This document shows, piece by piece, positions 8,064 through 16,253 of a stretch of 34,289 nucleotides of DNA (its first letter is position 1; each line of letters opens with the position of its first letter). Location: positions 1-34,289 of the forward strand of contig CAJXMG010000029.1 in the NCBI GenBank assembly GCA_913056395.1. Reading direction: 5' to 3'. The stretch comes from an uncultured bacterium. GTDB taxonomy: Bacteria; Planctomycetota; UBA8108; UBA1146. Under the pieces are notes generated by a model. It had not been told where the DNA came from, made no database searches, and was given only the letters and a program-made list of their open reading frames with translations. Position numbers and translations under genes: made by a program.

Positions 8064-9234
8064 GGTTTCGCTTTTCAAGACTCGCCGGGGTGTCCTGATC
8101 CTGAAGGAACGGGATCAGTTCGTCCGCCCTTTCCCGAGCGTCTCTTTCTCCCATTTCGATAAGGGCCTGAACATATTCGGGCTGGAACATCAGCAGTGAG
8201 AGCAAGTCACTGCTGCTCGATTCCTGCGTTCCCAATCCCCGCTCCATGAATCGAAACGGACCGGGAAGCTGCGGCTCAAAGTGCCCCGCCAGTTCTCCGG
8301 GATCTTCAGAGGGTCGAGCCGTAAACATGTCGACGGGACGAAGACCCATTCGATCTTCCTCTGGCAACTTCAGTAACAGTTGGTTGAAGCGCTCGACGTT
8401 ACTGGCATCGAAATCCATGGCATCGAGGAAGATGGCATTCATGAGGACTCCGGCAACCTGGGCCGGGGGAGGATAAGTTCCCTCGTTGCTCAATGGAGGC
8501 AGTACTCCGTTGGGAAGGTAGCGGGTAGAGATCGCCAGAATCTTGTCTGCGCCCAAATGCATCGCCGGTGAGAGTGGTGTCGTCAGTCGAACTCCACCAT
8601 CTCCGTGCCAACATCCCTCGACTTTGATCGCGGGAAAAACCAGCGGAATCGCACAAGACGCCATGATGTGATCCAGACGGATTTTGGTTTCAATCCCGGA
8701 TCGATAAGTGCGTTGCCACTCGTGGGTATTGTTGCCGTGAATCCAGGTCACCGATCTTCCACTGTCATAATCGGTGGTGGTGATGGCGAGAGAATCCAGG
8801 TGCCCCCGGAGGATGTTCTCTTCCACACCAGGAATCTTGCCGTTCTTCAGGCAGCCAGTTTGGCGCGTCAGATATCGACGAAGGGGTTGAGTGTCCACGA
8901 GCCCGCGAGCAGTGGGGGCGAGCGTACTTCCGCCACTAAGGAGTTTCATGCCCCAGCGCGAGACCATCTTGGCCAGAGACCACGTGCTGGCCTCGAAGAC
9001 CTGATCCACAGTCAACTCGGACCACAGTTTTTTGAGATCTCTGGAAGCATCTGCGAGGGTTCCCCGATAGCGGGCAAGGTGAACCGCATTGATGGCACCG
9101 GCGGAGGTTCCACAAAGGATTGAGAAGCGCAGATCCGGGATGCGTTTACCGATGTAGCGCAGGTAACCGGCCTGATAGGCCGATCGGGCGCCACCGCCCC
9201 CCAAGACCAATGCGATTTTCGATTTTGCCGACAT
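8056..9234 (-). CDS. Patatin-like phospholipase family protein
   Basis: 392 residues. The oxyanion-hole motif GGGGARSAYQ (12-21), the nucleophile elbow GTSAG (42-46, Ser44) and the catalytic-dyad motif GDGGVR (211-216, Asp212) are all intact, so a serine acyl-hydrolase acting on phospholipids or other acyl esters is expected. There is no signal peptide, which suggests cytoplasmic or membrane-associated action like RssA/YchK-type proteins. The C-terminal 100 or so residues (a helical region with EDPGELAGHFEPQLPG) extend past the core domain. It is divergent from the glycosyltransferase gene and convergent with the small membrane protein gene. Confidence 0.93.
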   Translation of the reverse strand: MSAKSKIALVLGGGGARSAYQAGYLRYIGKRIPDLRFSILCGTSAGAINAVHLARYRGTLADASRDLKKLWSELTVDQVFEASTWSLAKMVSRWGMKLLSGGSTLAPTARGLVDTQPLRRYLTRQTGCLKNGKIPGVEENILRGHLDSLAITTTDYDSGRSVTWIHGNNTHEWQRTYRSGIETKIRLDHIMASCAIPLVFPAIKVEGCWHGDGGVRLTTPLSPAMHLGADKILAISTRYLPNGVLPPLSNEGTYPPPAQVAGVLMNAIFLDAMDFDASNVERFNQLLLKLPEEDRMGLRPVDMFTARPSEDPGELAGHFEPQLPGPFRFMERGLGTQESSSSDLLSLLMFQPEYVQALIEMGERDARERADELIPFLQDQDTPASLEKRNHS

Positions 9235-9411
9235 GATGCATGCACTCCCGCAGGCCCATTGATGGACGCAGTTCCTTATCTAAAGATTCCATCTTTTGGC
9301 GATTTGGGCATATCTGAGACCTCCATGCTTGCTCCTGATCGATGGACGTGGCCTCATCCTTCAGGTGGTTCTGAAGATTTCCGGACCCTGTTTTTGCGGA
9401 TGGGAGCAAGG

Positions 9412-10122
9412 GTGCTGACGGTAGTGATTCCTGTCTGGAATGGCAGAAGTATGCTCGACAGGGCGATCTCTGAAACTTTGGAGTATCTGGATACCCTCGA
9501 GGAGGAAGCCGAATTATTGGTCGTTTCCGATGGGTGTGACGATCGACCGGAAGAGATTCTCGGACCTTGGACCGAGAGGGATCCGAGACTTCGGTGGGCA
9601 ACCCTCGACCGTCACAGGGGAAAGGGTGCAGCGGTTCGCAAGGGTGTTCTCGAAGCCCGCGGAGATCTGATCGCCATGCTGGATGTGGATCTGTCGGCAA
9701 AGCCTGATTCTCTGGATGATCTGCGTGCGGTGATGTCTCCCGCAGTAGCCATCGTTTGTGGCTCGAGGGCCTTGAGTGAATCGAAGTTGCCGAAACCCCA
9801 GGGCCCCTTGAGAAGTTTGTCAGGGAACCTGTTTCGAGCCTGGGTCATGGCGATGACCGGACTTGAGATTCGTGATACCCAATGTGGCTGCAAGTTGTTT
9901 CGTGCCAGTGCCGTAAAAGGGATTTTCCAGGAGTTGAAAACGGAAGGCTTTGCCTTCGATGTGGAACTGCTGGTATTGGCGAGGGGAAGGGGACTCAAGA
10001 TCGAAGAGGTCCCCATCGAGTGGAGCGACTCAGACCAAAGCAGTGTCCGGTTGTTTCAGGATGGTATTCGAATGATCTGGACCGTCATGTCTCTCAAAGA
10101 TCCGTGGCAGGGGAGAGACTGA
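9412..10122 (+). CDS. GT2 glycosyltransferase, dolichyl/polyprenyl-phosphate glucosyltransferase-like
   Basis: About 236 residues from GTG 9412, chosen because GGGAG lies five bases upstream and because the protein then begins at the family's first strand (LTVVIPVWNG). The frame is open back to 9259 with TTG/ATG codons and ATG 9400 is also possible, but the extra residues look non-coding. Motifs: VVIPVWNG, SDGCDD, GKGAAVRKGV, MLDVDLSAKP (DxD-type metal site) and DTQCGCKLF, the last typical of the DPG/DPM synthase branch. No C-terminal membrane helices are present, so it probably works at the inner membrane face on a lipid phosphate acceptor. Sugar and acceptor are inferred. Confidence 0.88.
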   Translation: MLTVVIPVWNGRSMLDRAISETLEYLDTLEEEAELLVVSDGCDDRPEEILGPWTERDPRLRWATLDRHRGKGAAVRKGVLEARGDLIAMLDVDLSAKPDSLDDLRAVMSPAVAIVCGSRALSESKLPKPQGPLRSLSGNLFRAWVMAMTGLEIRDTQCGCKLFRASAVKGIFQELKTEGFAFDVELLVLARGRGLKIEEVPIEWSDSDQSSVRLFQDGIRMIWTVMSLKDPWQGRD

Positions 10123-10167
10123 CCGATCTCCGGCTGTGGTGGAACACCCGGAATCTTGACGATATAT

Positions 10168-10184
10168 TCAGGGCAGTACCCTGA
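10168..10184. promoter_or_regulatory. Inverted repeat upstream of the cytochrome lipoprotein gene
   Basis: TCAGGG and CCCTGA (10168-10173 with 10179-10184) are perfect 6-bp arms around a five-base centre, 35 bases before the cytochrome start. A TTGAC box lies just upstream at 10156-10160. It could be an operator or a small hairpin. No T-run follows, so it is not a clear terminator. Confidence 0.3.
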
Positions 10185-10218
10185 CCCGAACCACTTCTGA
10201 AACAGAATGGCCAAGTGA

Positions 10219-10944
10219 ATGCACTCTGCAGGATTCAAACGGTATCTGACAGCGGTGAGCATGCTGTTCCTGTCAGTACTTATTATTGCCGGCTGTGGTT
10301 CCGGCACACCTGAGGGGTCCGGTCAGAAAGTGAATCAGGCCCCGGCAGGCGTGACGGAAACGAGTGGGGGTGATCAATCTGAAAAGACCCCCGCTGTAAA
10401 TAAACCCGCCAGCTCCGCTAACGATAAAAGCCCCGCAGGAGGTTCGGCCGAAGGCGATGACACCGCTGAAAAAACTCCCCGATCTGTGGTCGATTTCCCC
10501 ATGCCAGACCTGACATTGCTGTCCGATGCGGCCTTTCAACGCAATGCGAAGATGGGGCGCCTGGTCGCAAAGCGTCGTTGCATCCTGTGTCATAAGATCG
10601 AGGGGCGTGGAGCGATCCTCCAGCCACCCCTGGTACAGGTCTCCATGCGTCGTTTGAAGCGCATGCTCGACTATGATGAGTACCTTGAGGAGCTTCAGGG
10701 TAGCGACCCGGACAGATTTACTGCCGGCCAAAAGACCTTCGACGCCATCGTCGCGGAGCAGGATGTTCTGAAAAGCATGCGTCTGTGGTTGAAGGGTTAC
10801 CTCAAGCAGCCCACCTTCGACAACTCTCAGGCAAAAATGCCCTTGCAGGTGCTCATTCCTGCAGAAATCGAACAACTTGCCTGTTATGTCATTCAGTTGG
10901 CTGTCGAGGGCTATCAAAAGGGTGAAACCCCCCTCGAAGACTGA
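10219..10944 (+). CDS. Cytochrome c-type lipoprotein
   Basis: 241 residues. A lipoprotein signal ends in the lipobox IIAGC (Cys26). A Pro/Ala/Ser/Asp-rich linker (about 27-90) follows. The C-terminal half has a single heme-binding motif C-I-L-C-H (Cys121, Cys124, His125) and a likely axial Met at AKMPLQ (Met207), as in class I cytochromes c, though the stretch between them is longer than in a minimal domain. It should be membrane-anchored on the outer side of the inner membrane and carry electrons; the partner is unknown. ATG 10219 has no clear Shine-Dalgarno site, but the signal peptide fits this start. No oxidase or dehydrogenase genes are adjacent. Confidence 0.85.
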   Translation: MHSAGFKRYLTAVSMLFLSVLIIAGCGSGTPEGSGQKVNQAPAGVTETSGGDQSEKTPAVNKPASSANDKSPAGGSAEGDDTAEKTPRSVVDFPMPDLTLLSDAAFQRNAKMGRLVAKRRCILCHKIEGRGAILQPPLVQVSMRRLKRMLDYDEYLEELQGSDPDRFTAGQKTFDAIVAEQDVLKSMRLWLKGYLKQPTFDNSQAKMPLQVLIPAEIEQLACYVIQLAVEGYQKGETPLED

Positions 10945-11111
10945 CAGACCTGTCGCAACTCTCTGCGGACTTAACTGTCATCACTGGCAGATGGGTGAGG
11001 TCTGCCCAACCCGATTCACTTCCAAAACCCACCAACCGTATACCTCTTTGCTGACGGTGCAGCCTCCGGCCAGCGGGGCTAGGCGAAAATGGGGGGGTGG
11101 ATAATCTAGGC

Positions 11112-11311
11112 ATATCAAGTTTCTCTACGCCGTGTTTCGCACTCTTCGGAATGACTTCGGGGGACGTCACCCGTGAGCTGGCAACAGCAGATCGAAACAC
11201 CCACTGCGGTTCCTCACCGCAGACACTTCGCGGGAGAAGCGGGGGACACCTGTGACGATTCTGAATCGTCACCTACCCTCTGACCCACTCCTCGGGTCGG
11301 AGGGTTTTTTT
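11112..11311 (+). ncRNA. Candidate structured non-coding RNA, family unassigned
   Basis: This protein-free gap can be folded by hand into nested helices. P1: 11119-11125 with 11234-11240, plus 11128-11130 with 11230-11232. P2: GTGTTTCG 11132-11139 with CGAAACAC 11193-11200. Inside P2: CTC/CGG 11142-11149 with CCG/GAG 11171-11177, TGAC 11152-11155 with GTCA 11166-11169, and a CTG-GCAA-CAG tetraloop hairpin (11178-11187). P3: CTGCGG 11204-11209 with CCGCAG 11217-11222. P4: GTGACGAT 11252-11259 with ATCGTCAC 11265-11272. P1-P2-P3 make a three-way junction. A GATAAT -10-like box sits at 11100-11105; the 5' end at about 11112 is inferred from it. An intrinsic terminator ends it. No plus-strand gene follows closely, so it is not an obvious riboswitch. 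The length suits 6S RNA, but I cannot assign it. Confidence 0.62.
11276..11311 (+). terminator. Intrinsic terminator of the candidate RNA
   Basis: CCCTC-T-GACCC (11276-11286) pairs with GGGTC-G-GAGGG (11294-11304), 11 bp with one T-G wobble over a seven-base loop, followed by seven T (11305-11311). The nearest plus-strand gene ends 330 bases upstream, which supports an independent transcript here. Confidence 0.92.
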
Positions 11312-11340
11312 ATGCCCTGATTTATCTGGAAAATGAGGCG

Positions 11341-11808
11341 TTAAACGCCGGCGAGACCCATATCGCTCTCATCGAGAAGGTTGAACCCATCTTCCAGAAG
11401 CAGATTTCTGGCGGTTTCATTTTCGTCGACATGAATGATGAGAACACCAAAACCATGGGGGCGGGTCAACATGGGGTAGGCGTAGTGAATGTTGATTTCA
11501 GCCTGGATCAGGCTGCGACAGATCATGCGGATTCCTGCACGCTCATTGGGAACCTCTACAGCCAGAATCTGACTGACAGAAGTGGGGACACCATTCTCCT
11601 CCAGAGCTTTGCAGGCGGTTCCGACGCGATCGACGACCATGCGAACGATGGCATGGTCCGCACTGTCGACAACGGAGAGGGCATGAACAAGGATGTCTTC
11701 AGCGGTGAGATGGCGCAGAATCTCACGCAACTTGCCCACACGATTATCGAGGAACAGGCTCAACTGTCTGACGTAGGGATCTGTGTAATCCTTTTCAGTC
11801 TTTAGCAT
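11341..11808 (-). CDS. Tandem ACT-domain protein
   Basis: 155 residues from ATG 11808, chosen because GAAGGGG lies eight bases upstream; an in-frame TTG nine codons earlier (11835) is possible. Two ACT-type beta-alpha-beta units follow: about 14-80 (QLSLFLDNRVGKLREILRHL...) and about 82-150 (ILAVEVPNERAGIRMICRSL...). Each shows the usual loop residues (N-R-V-G, N-E-R-A-G) after the first strand, where amino acids bind in this fold. There is no enzyme domain, so it is a stand-alone ACT protein, probably an amino-acid sensor or regulator. It converges on the candidate RNA and its terminator. The regulatory role is inferred. Confidence 0.88.
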   Translation of the reverse strand: MLKTEKDYTDPYVRQLSLFLDNRVGKLREILRHLTAEDILVHALSVVDSADHAIVRMVVDRVGTACKALEENGVPTSVSQILAVEVPNERAGIRMICRSLIQAEINIHYAYPMLTRPHGFGVLIIHVDENETARNLLLEDGFNLLDESDMGLAGV

Positions 11809-11856
11809 CAGTAGAACCCCTTCTCTCCTCGCCAATATTTCTGAACAGGGTAGCGA

Positions 11857-12693
11857 TCACGGGCCGCTGTTGCGACCCGGTGCGCCTCCTCCACCGGTAT
11901 TGCCATTATTGCTGTTACCGGAGTTGTTATTGTTGCCGTTGTTGTTGGAGGGAGGACCACCCCAGCCTCCTCGGCCACGTCCCCAGTCATCCTGGGGGAT
12001 TTCCAGATATTGCTCGTACTGGTTGGCGGTCAGGATTCCGGAAATTTCTTCATTCTGTTCTTCGCGAACCGTATTGAGAAGATTGCGGGTTTCACTTCTT
12101 CCGAGGTCCATCTCTCGGGCTTCCATCATGATCTGCATCCGCTCGGAGGAGTGGTCCACCATCAGGCTGGAAAATTGTTGGGCAGTACGATCGTCCAGTT
12201 GCAACTGTTCCGCAATTCGATTGGCTCGATCTGCCGACCTTTCGAGGGCACGTTCCTGCATTCTTTGCATGCGCTCTGCGCGTTCTTCTTCCTCGATGGC
12301 TTCAATGGTGTCACGGATTTGGGAATCAAACTCTTTGGCGGAGATTCCTGCGAGGGCGCCGCCCGTTCCGCTGTCACGGTTGCGGGGTACCTCTCTGGCA
12401 ATCGCCTGCATGCTGGCACGATCCTGGACAAGTCGGTTGGCGAGGGCGGTGACCAACTCCTCAGGGATATTTTCCTCCGAAGCGGATTCAGGCCCGGTGT
12501 AGGTGAAGACCTGGGCTTCACTCTTTTCCTCAGCCTGATTCTCCAGAGTTTCAATACGCTCTTTCAGCACCTGAAGGGTGTTGTTGGACTTTTGGATCTC
12601 TTGTCTGGCCTGTTCAATCTGTCCTTTTTGTTGAATAAAGGTACCGAAGCTGACAGCTCCCAAAATCCCGATGGCGATCATTACGTATTTCAT
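11857..12693 (-). CDS. Membrane-anchored coiled-coil protein with Spy/LTxxQ-like region and Asn/Gly-rich tail
   Basis: 278 residues from ATG 12693, which has AGAGGA about six bases upstream; an upstream in-frame extension looks non-coding. N-terminal membrane helix (about 3-19), coiled coil (about 22-57), then a long helical region (about 115-230) containing RANRIAEQLQLDDRTAQQF and LTANQYEQY (221-229), which resemble the LTxxQ helices of Spy/CpxP-type periplasmic proteins. The tail (about 236-278) is low complexity, rich in Gly, Asn and Pro. Members of the Spy fold act as periplasmic chaperones or metal-stress proteins; that role here is inferred. It lies 88 bases downstream of ftcD on the same strand. 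Confidence 0.8.
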   Translation of the reverse strand: MKYVMIAIGILGAVSFGTFIQQKGQIEQARQEIQKSNNTLQVLKERIETLENQAEEKSEAQVFTYTGPESASEENIPEELVTALANRLVQDRASMQAIAREVPRNRDSGTGGALAGISAKEFDSQIRDTIEAIEEEERAERMQRMQERALERSADRANRIAEQLQLDDRTAQQFSSLMVDHSSERMQIMMEAREMDLGRSETRNLLNTVREEQNEEISGILTANQYEQYLEIPQDDWGRGRGGWGGPPSNNNGNNNNSGNSNNGNTGGGGAPGRNSGP

Positions 12694-12780
12694 CTTGTTC
12701 CTCTCAATGAACATGGAGGGAATCCCGGAGGAAACTCTCCGATGTCCCAACCCCGCTAATTGTGGCGAAGTTGCTCCAGA

Positions 12781-14622
12781 TCACAGGATTTTATCAACTT
12801 GATCCCGTGATTCCCTCAGGAATTGGTCTGCTTGGGCAGAAATCGTGGCAGTTTCTTCAATCAGGGCTGATTTCCACTCGGAATCCTGCAATTCACCCAG
12901 ATTGACCCGCACGTTGTAAAGCGCACTTTCAACCCCGGCACGGGCCATCCAGCAGGCGGTCCCGGCATCGGTAATGCTGGCGGGCATCCCCCGTCGGGTG
13001 GCTTCCATGGCCAACTGCAGAACCTCCAGGCAGAGCCGTGCCGTGTTCATCGGTACCTCGGTGGCATGGCGATAGCCGGCCTCGATGGCTTTCAGTCGTA
13101 CTTCATCCTGATCGGGACTACCCTGGGGCAACCGCATCGCCTGAATCACCTGTTCAAAGGCAGCGGTATCTTCATCCACCGCACGTAACAGATCGTCCTT
13201 CAGTTTTTGGGCATGGATGGCCAACTCTTCCATCTCCGGTTGCCTCTTGCGGTACTTGCGTTTGCCGTAGGTCAGATTGGCAACCATCGATCCCAGAGCC
13301 GCACCCAATGCTCCTGCAAGGGCGGCAATCGATCCACCACCTGGCGCCGGTGAGTCCCGGGACACTTCATCCGTAAACTCATGAATCTCCATCCCTGTCA
13401 ACTCACCACGGGTAGTGGGCATGCCAAGAACGGAAGCGTCGGTATCGAATGGAGTGATGTCAGAAAGACCGAGTGATTGCACTGCTGTGGCGATGATGTC
13501 CTTCACGGGAACACCGCCGCTCGATCCCTGACTGCGAAGGTAGTGTTGGCCACTCTCGTGAATCGCACGATAGGGAACCACCCCGACGAGCTCAGATCCG
13601 GTGATGACCAACCCTCTCGATTCTGCCAGATCACGACAGGCATCGACGACGTGGTGCATGTTGGTCACGTTGAAATCGGTCAGATTGATGGAGATTTGTG
13701 CCCGTCCATATTCCGGAATCACCCAGCCCACCGCCCGGCAGTGTTCAAAGGTGCCCCGCTTCATGACCATCTCGCCGTCCAGCTTCTCAGGGTCCTGACC
13801 AAAGAAAGCGACTTCATCTGCGAGGCTGGTGCCGTTTTCTTTCAGGTGTTGGTCCAGAGCATCGCGGGAATCGAAGATTTCCCCCGTCAGATTGGAGGGC
13901 CATTGTCCCTCTGATTCGGAGTAGCGCAGAAGTTTGCCGCTGGAGTAGTAGGGGGTTTTCTGTTCGATGCGAACAGCACGACCTTTTTCGCGAATCTCCA
14001 TCGCCAGATCATCTGCTTTGGGTTTGTCACGGGTATTCAGGTTGACGTTGTAGGCGATCAGGAATTCCCGGGCACCGACAGTCACCACCCCGGGTCCTGG
14101 CTTGAACTCAGCGGGTCCAAAGTCCGGCTTCCATTCGGGGTCCGTCATTTTTTCAGGAAGCGCTTCATACTCACCCCGACGAACATCTGCCAAAGACCTG
14201 CGATCTTCCGTCAGTGCGGCTCGGTCATACATGTAGACCGGAATCTCCAACTCTTCACCGATTCGTTTGCCGACAGCCCGGGCCACCTCGATACAGTCTT
14301 CCATGGTGACACCGCTGACGGGGATGAAGGGGCAAACGTCCGTTGCGCCATGACGGGCATGAGCGCCGTGATGTTGACTCATGTCGATCAATTCGGATGC
14401 CTTTTGCACCAGTCGAAAGGCGGCCTCTGCGATCGGGTCCGGTGCTCCCACCAGTGTGATCACAGTCCGATGGGTGTCAGAGCCAGGATCCACATCTAGG
14501 CAACGAACTCCCGGAACTGCGGTGGCGGCAGCTACGATCTGGTCGATTTTGACCTGATCCCTGCCCTCGGAAATGTTGGGAACACATTCGATCAGGCCCT
14601 CTTGGCCTCTGTTTTCGCTCAT
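12781..14622 (-). CDS. ftcD: Bifunctional glutamate formiminotransferase / formimidoyltetrahydrofolate cyclodeaminase
   Basis: 613 residues. The transferase half runs from CVPNISEGRD (13-22) through HHGAHARHGATDVCPFIP (84-101, with the catalytic His in this segment) to about residue 340. The cyclodeaminase half (about 411-613) starts with MEIHEFTDEVSRDSPAPGGG, the signature of that enzyme. Both act in histidine breakdown: formiminoglutamate donates its formimino group to tetrahydrofolate, then ammonia is released to give methenyl-THF. The single-chain fusion is the same arrangement as in animal FTCD, but about 70 residues longer. AGGAGG lies five bases before the ATG. No other hut genes are in the window. 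Confidence 0.95.
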   Translation of the reverse strand: MSENRGQEGLIECVPNISEGRDQVKIDQIVAAATAVPGVRCLDVDPGSDTHRTVITLVGAPDPIAEAAFRLVQKASELIDMSQHHGAHARHGATDVCPFIPVSGVTMEDCIEVARAVGKRIGEELEIPVYMYDRAALTEDRRSLADVRRGEYEALPEKMTDPEWKPDFGPAEFKPGPGVVTVGAREFLIAYNVNLNTRDKPKADDLAMEIREKGRAVRIEQKTPYYSSGKLLRYSESEGQWPSNLTGEIFDSRDALDQHLKENGTSLADEVAFFGQDPEKLDGEMVMKRGTFEHCRAVGWVIPEYGRAQISINLTDFNVTNMHHVVDACRDLAESRGLVITGSELVGVVPYRAIHESGQHYLRSQGSSGGVPVKDIIATAVQSLGLSDITPFDTDASVLGMPTTRGELTGMEIHEFTDEVSRDSPAPGGGSIAALAGALGAALGSMVANLTYGKRKYRKRQPEMEELAIHAQKLKDDLLRAVDEDTAAFEQVIQAMRLPQGSPDQDEVRLKAIEAGYRHATEVPMNTARLCLEVLQLAMEATRRGMPASITDAGTACWMARAGVESALYNVRVNLGELQDSEWKSALIEETATISAQADQFLRESRDQVDKIL

Positions 14623-14850
14623 CGAAACCTCCTGAAGTCCACATCATGCTCCAGATCCGCAGGGTCATCGAGTTATCCGCAAAGACGAATCGGCGCCCTG
14701 AACCTGCGAAATCGCGGATTTTCGGCAAATCTCAGATATTTCTTTCAAAAGGGGATACTTCACTCCTGAAGGCACGTTCCTCCATTGCATGAATTGTCAC
14801 AGGCCTTTCTCTGGCCCAAAAGTTAGCGAAGTGGGGTAGGACGTGTTGTT

Positions 14851-16236
14851 TTGGGGCTGAAATCCAATTTGATCTTTCTGGTGCTCTTTCTTGCATGGGG
14901 AATGGCGATCTGGTTCACCATCGATTCCTTCCTCAAGGCAGAGCAGTGGAAGCAAACGGTCCAAATGGGATTCAGCCAGCCTGAAGAGCTGGTGAATCAA
15001 CAAGCCTCCGCGGACAACGGGGAGCACTCTGTCCAAATATGGCAGGGGTTGAGCCAAAGACTGATCGAGGAAGATTTCAGGATCCTCACTGAAACCTGGA
15101 CGGCACTTGACCAGTCCAAAACAGTCTCCAACGAACTCGTCGAAAATCTGGGGTCGGTCATCCGCAGAACCCTGTTTCGGATGTGTAGCCAAGTTGGCAT
15201 GTGCATGGAGAACAAGACTTCGATCATGCAGAAACAGCGCGAGTGCAGTTCCAATCAATGTTGCATGAAATTCAAACTCTGCTGGCCCTCTCCCTTGTCC
15301 CAATATCTGGTTCATTTTCAAGAAGAGGTCCGGTCAAGAAACTTGAACTGGGGAGACTACAAGGAAAGCCGCAATCGTTGGGTCAAGGCTGGCGATGATT
15401 TTTGCTGCAAAATCAACGAGTTGGCATTGATCTGGCGGGATCTCGATCATCGGATCCTGTCACAGGAGCGTGTCTTCAATACAGAGTTCAGAGACAGAGT
15501 GGATCAAAAGCTGGAGGATCTCGCTCAAAAAAGTTCTCATTACTTCAAGCACTTGAACGGATTCATTGATGAGATGGAGAGACTGTCTGAGAGCCATATG
15601 AAATCTCTGGACCTCAGGAATACAGGATACTTGCTTGGGCTCTTTCTCCTGGCTCCCCTGACCTATCTCGTCATCATCTTCAGTCTGGTACGACCTGTCT
15701 CTGTCGAGAGGCAAGAGCCCACAGAATTGGCGATTTCCGGAGTGGTTCGGAAATCACAAAGACCGGACTTTTCTGACTTCGAGGGAATGAAATTGGAAAC
15801 GCTTCCAGACGGGGATGCGATCAAGATTCTCCGATCCATGGCGGGATGGAATTGTCTGATCATTGAAGACGATGCAGAAGGCCGTCAATTCTTGCAGGAG
15901 ATGCTGGAAGATTTTGAACTTCATTGCGTCGGAGTCGAAAGCAATAACGATTTGAGCGTGGAGCGACTCGAATCCTATGATCTCATCGTCAGTGATGTCT
16001 CTCTGGGCCCTGACAATCTCAATGGAATCGATTTCACTCGAATGATGCGTGAGAAGGGCTGCACGATCCCTGTTTTATTGGTCTCAGCCCATTTCCCTGC
16101 GGATGCGATGAAGTGGGAGCAATCAGATTCAGTGACTCTGGGTATTCGTAAGCCACTGGAGTACTCATTGCTGGTTGGGGGATTGGCAAAACTGTTCGAG
16201 CTTCATGGAGAAAACGGACCGCTGGAGTTCTCCTAA
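14851..16236 (+). CDS. Membrane-tethered protein with Cys-rich sensor segment and C-terminal receiver (REC) domain
   Basis: 461 residues from TTG 14851 (AGGA nine bases upstream). Two membrane helices, about 7-26 and 259-280, enclose a mostly helical extracytoplasmic part with eight cysteines (112, 118, 132, 137, 138, 144, 185, 186). After the second helix comes a linker and a receiver domain (about 333-455): IIEDD acidic pocket (337-341), phospho-acceptor Asp382 in IVSDVSLG, Ser412 in VSAHF, and Lys434 in GIRKPLE. No histidine kinase, HAMP, DNA-binding or GGDEF/EAL domain is present. A phosphorylation target fixed to the membrane, perhaps signalling outward or docking a partner, is inferred. 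It is convergent with the AsmA-like gene. Confidence 0.85.
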   Translation: MGLKSNLIFLVLFLAWGMAIWFTIDSFLKAEQWKQTVQMGFSQPEELVNQQASADNGEHSVQIWQGLSQRLIEEDFRILTETWTALDQSKTVSNELVENLGSVIRRTLFRMCSQVGMCMENKTSIMQKQRECSSNQCCMKFKLCWPSPLSQYLVHFQEEVRSRNLNWGDYKESRNRWVKAGDDFCCKINELALIWRDLDHRILSQERVFNTEFRDRVDQKLEDLAQKSSHYFKHLNGFIDEMERLSESHMKSLDLRNTGYLLGLFLLAPLTYLVIIFSLVRPVSVERQEPTELAISGVVRKSQRPDFSDFEGMKLETLPDGDAIKILRSMAGWNCLIIEDDAEGRQFLQEMLEDFELHCVGVESNNDLSVERLESYDLIVSDVSLGPDNLNGIDFTRMMREKGCTIPVLLVSAHFPADAMKWEQSDSVTLGIRKPLEYSLLVGGLAKLFELHGENGPLEFS

Positions 16237-16253
16237 AATTGATTCGAGTTCTC

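Noticed and set aside
9259-9411. N-terminal extension of the glycosyltransferase from TTG 9259
   Set aside because: No ribosome site and a composition unlike the family; GTG 9412 has GGGAG and begins at the first conserved strand.
10970-11060. Hairpin GGCAGA/TCTGCC after the cytochrome gene as terminator
   Set aside because: A 6-bp stem with a nine-base loop and no T-run after it is too weak to call.
14623-14850. Possible gene or RNA between ftcD and the receiver gene
   Set aside because: Only short weak inverted repeats (such as GCGA-AA-TCGC) and no open frame with a start; it most likely holds the two divergent promoters, which I cannot place.
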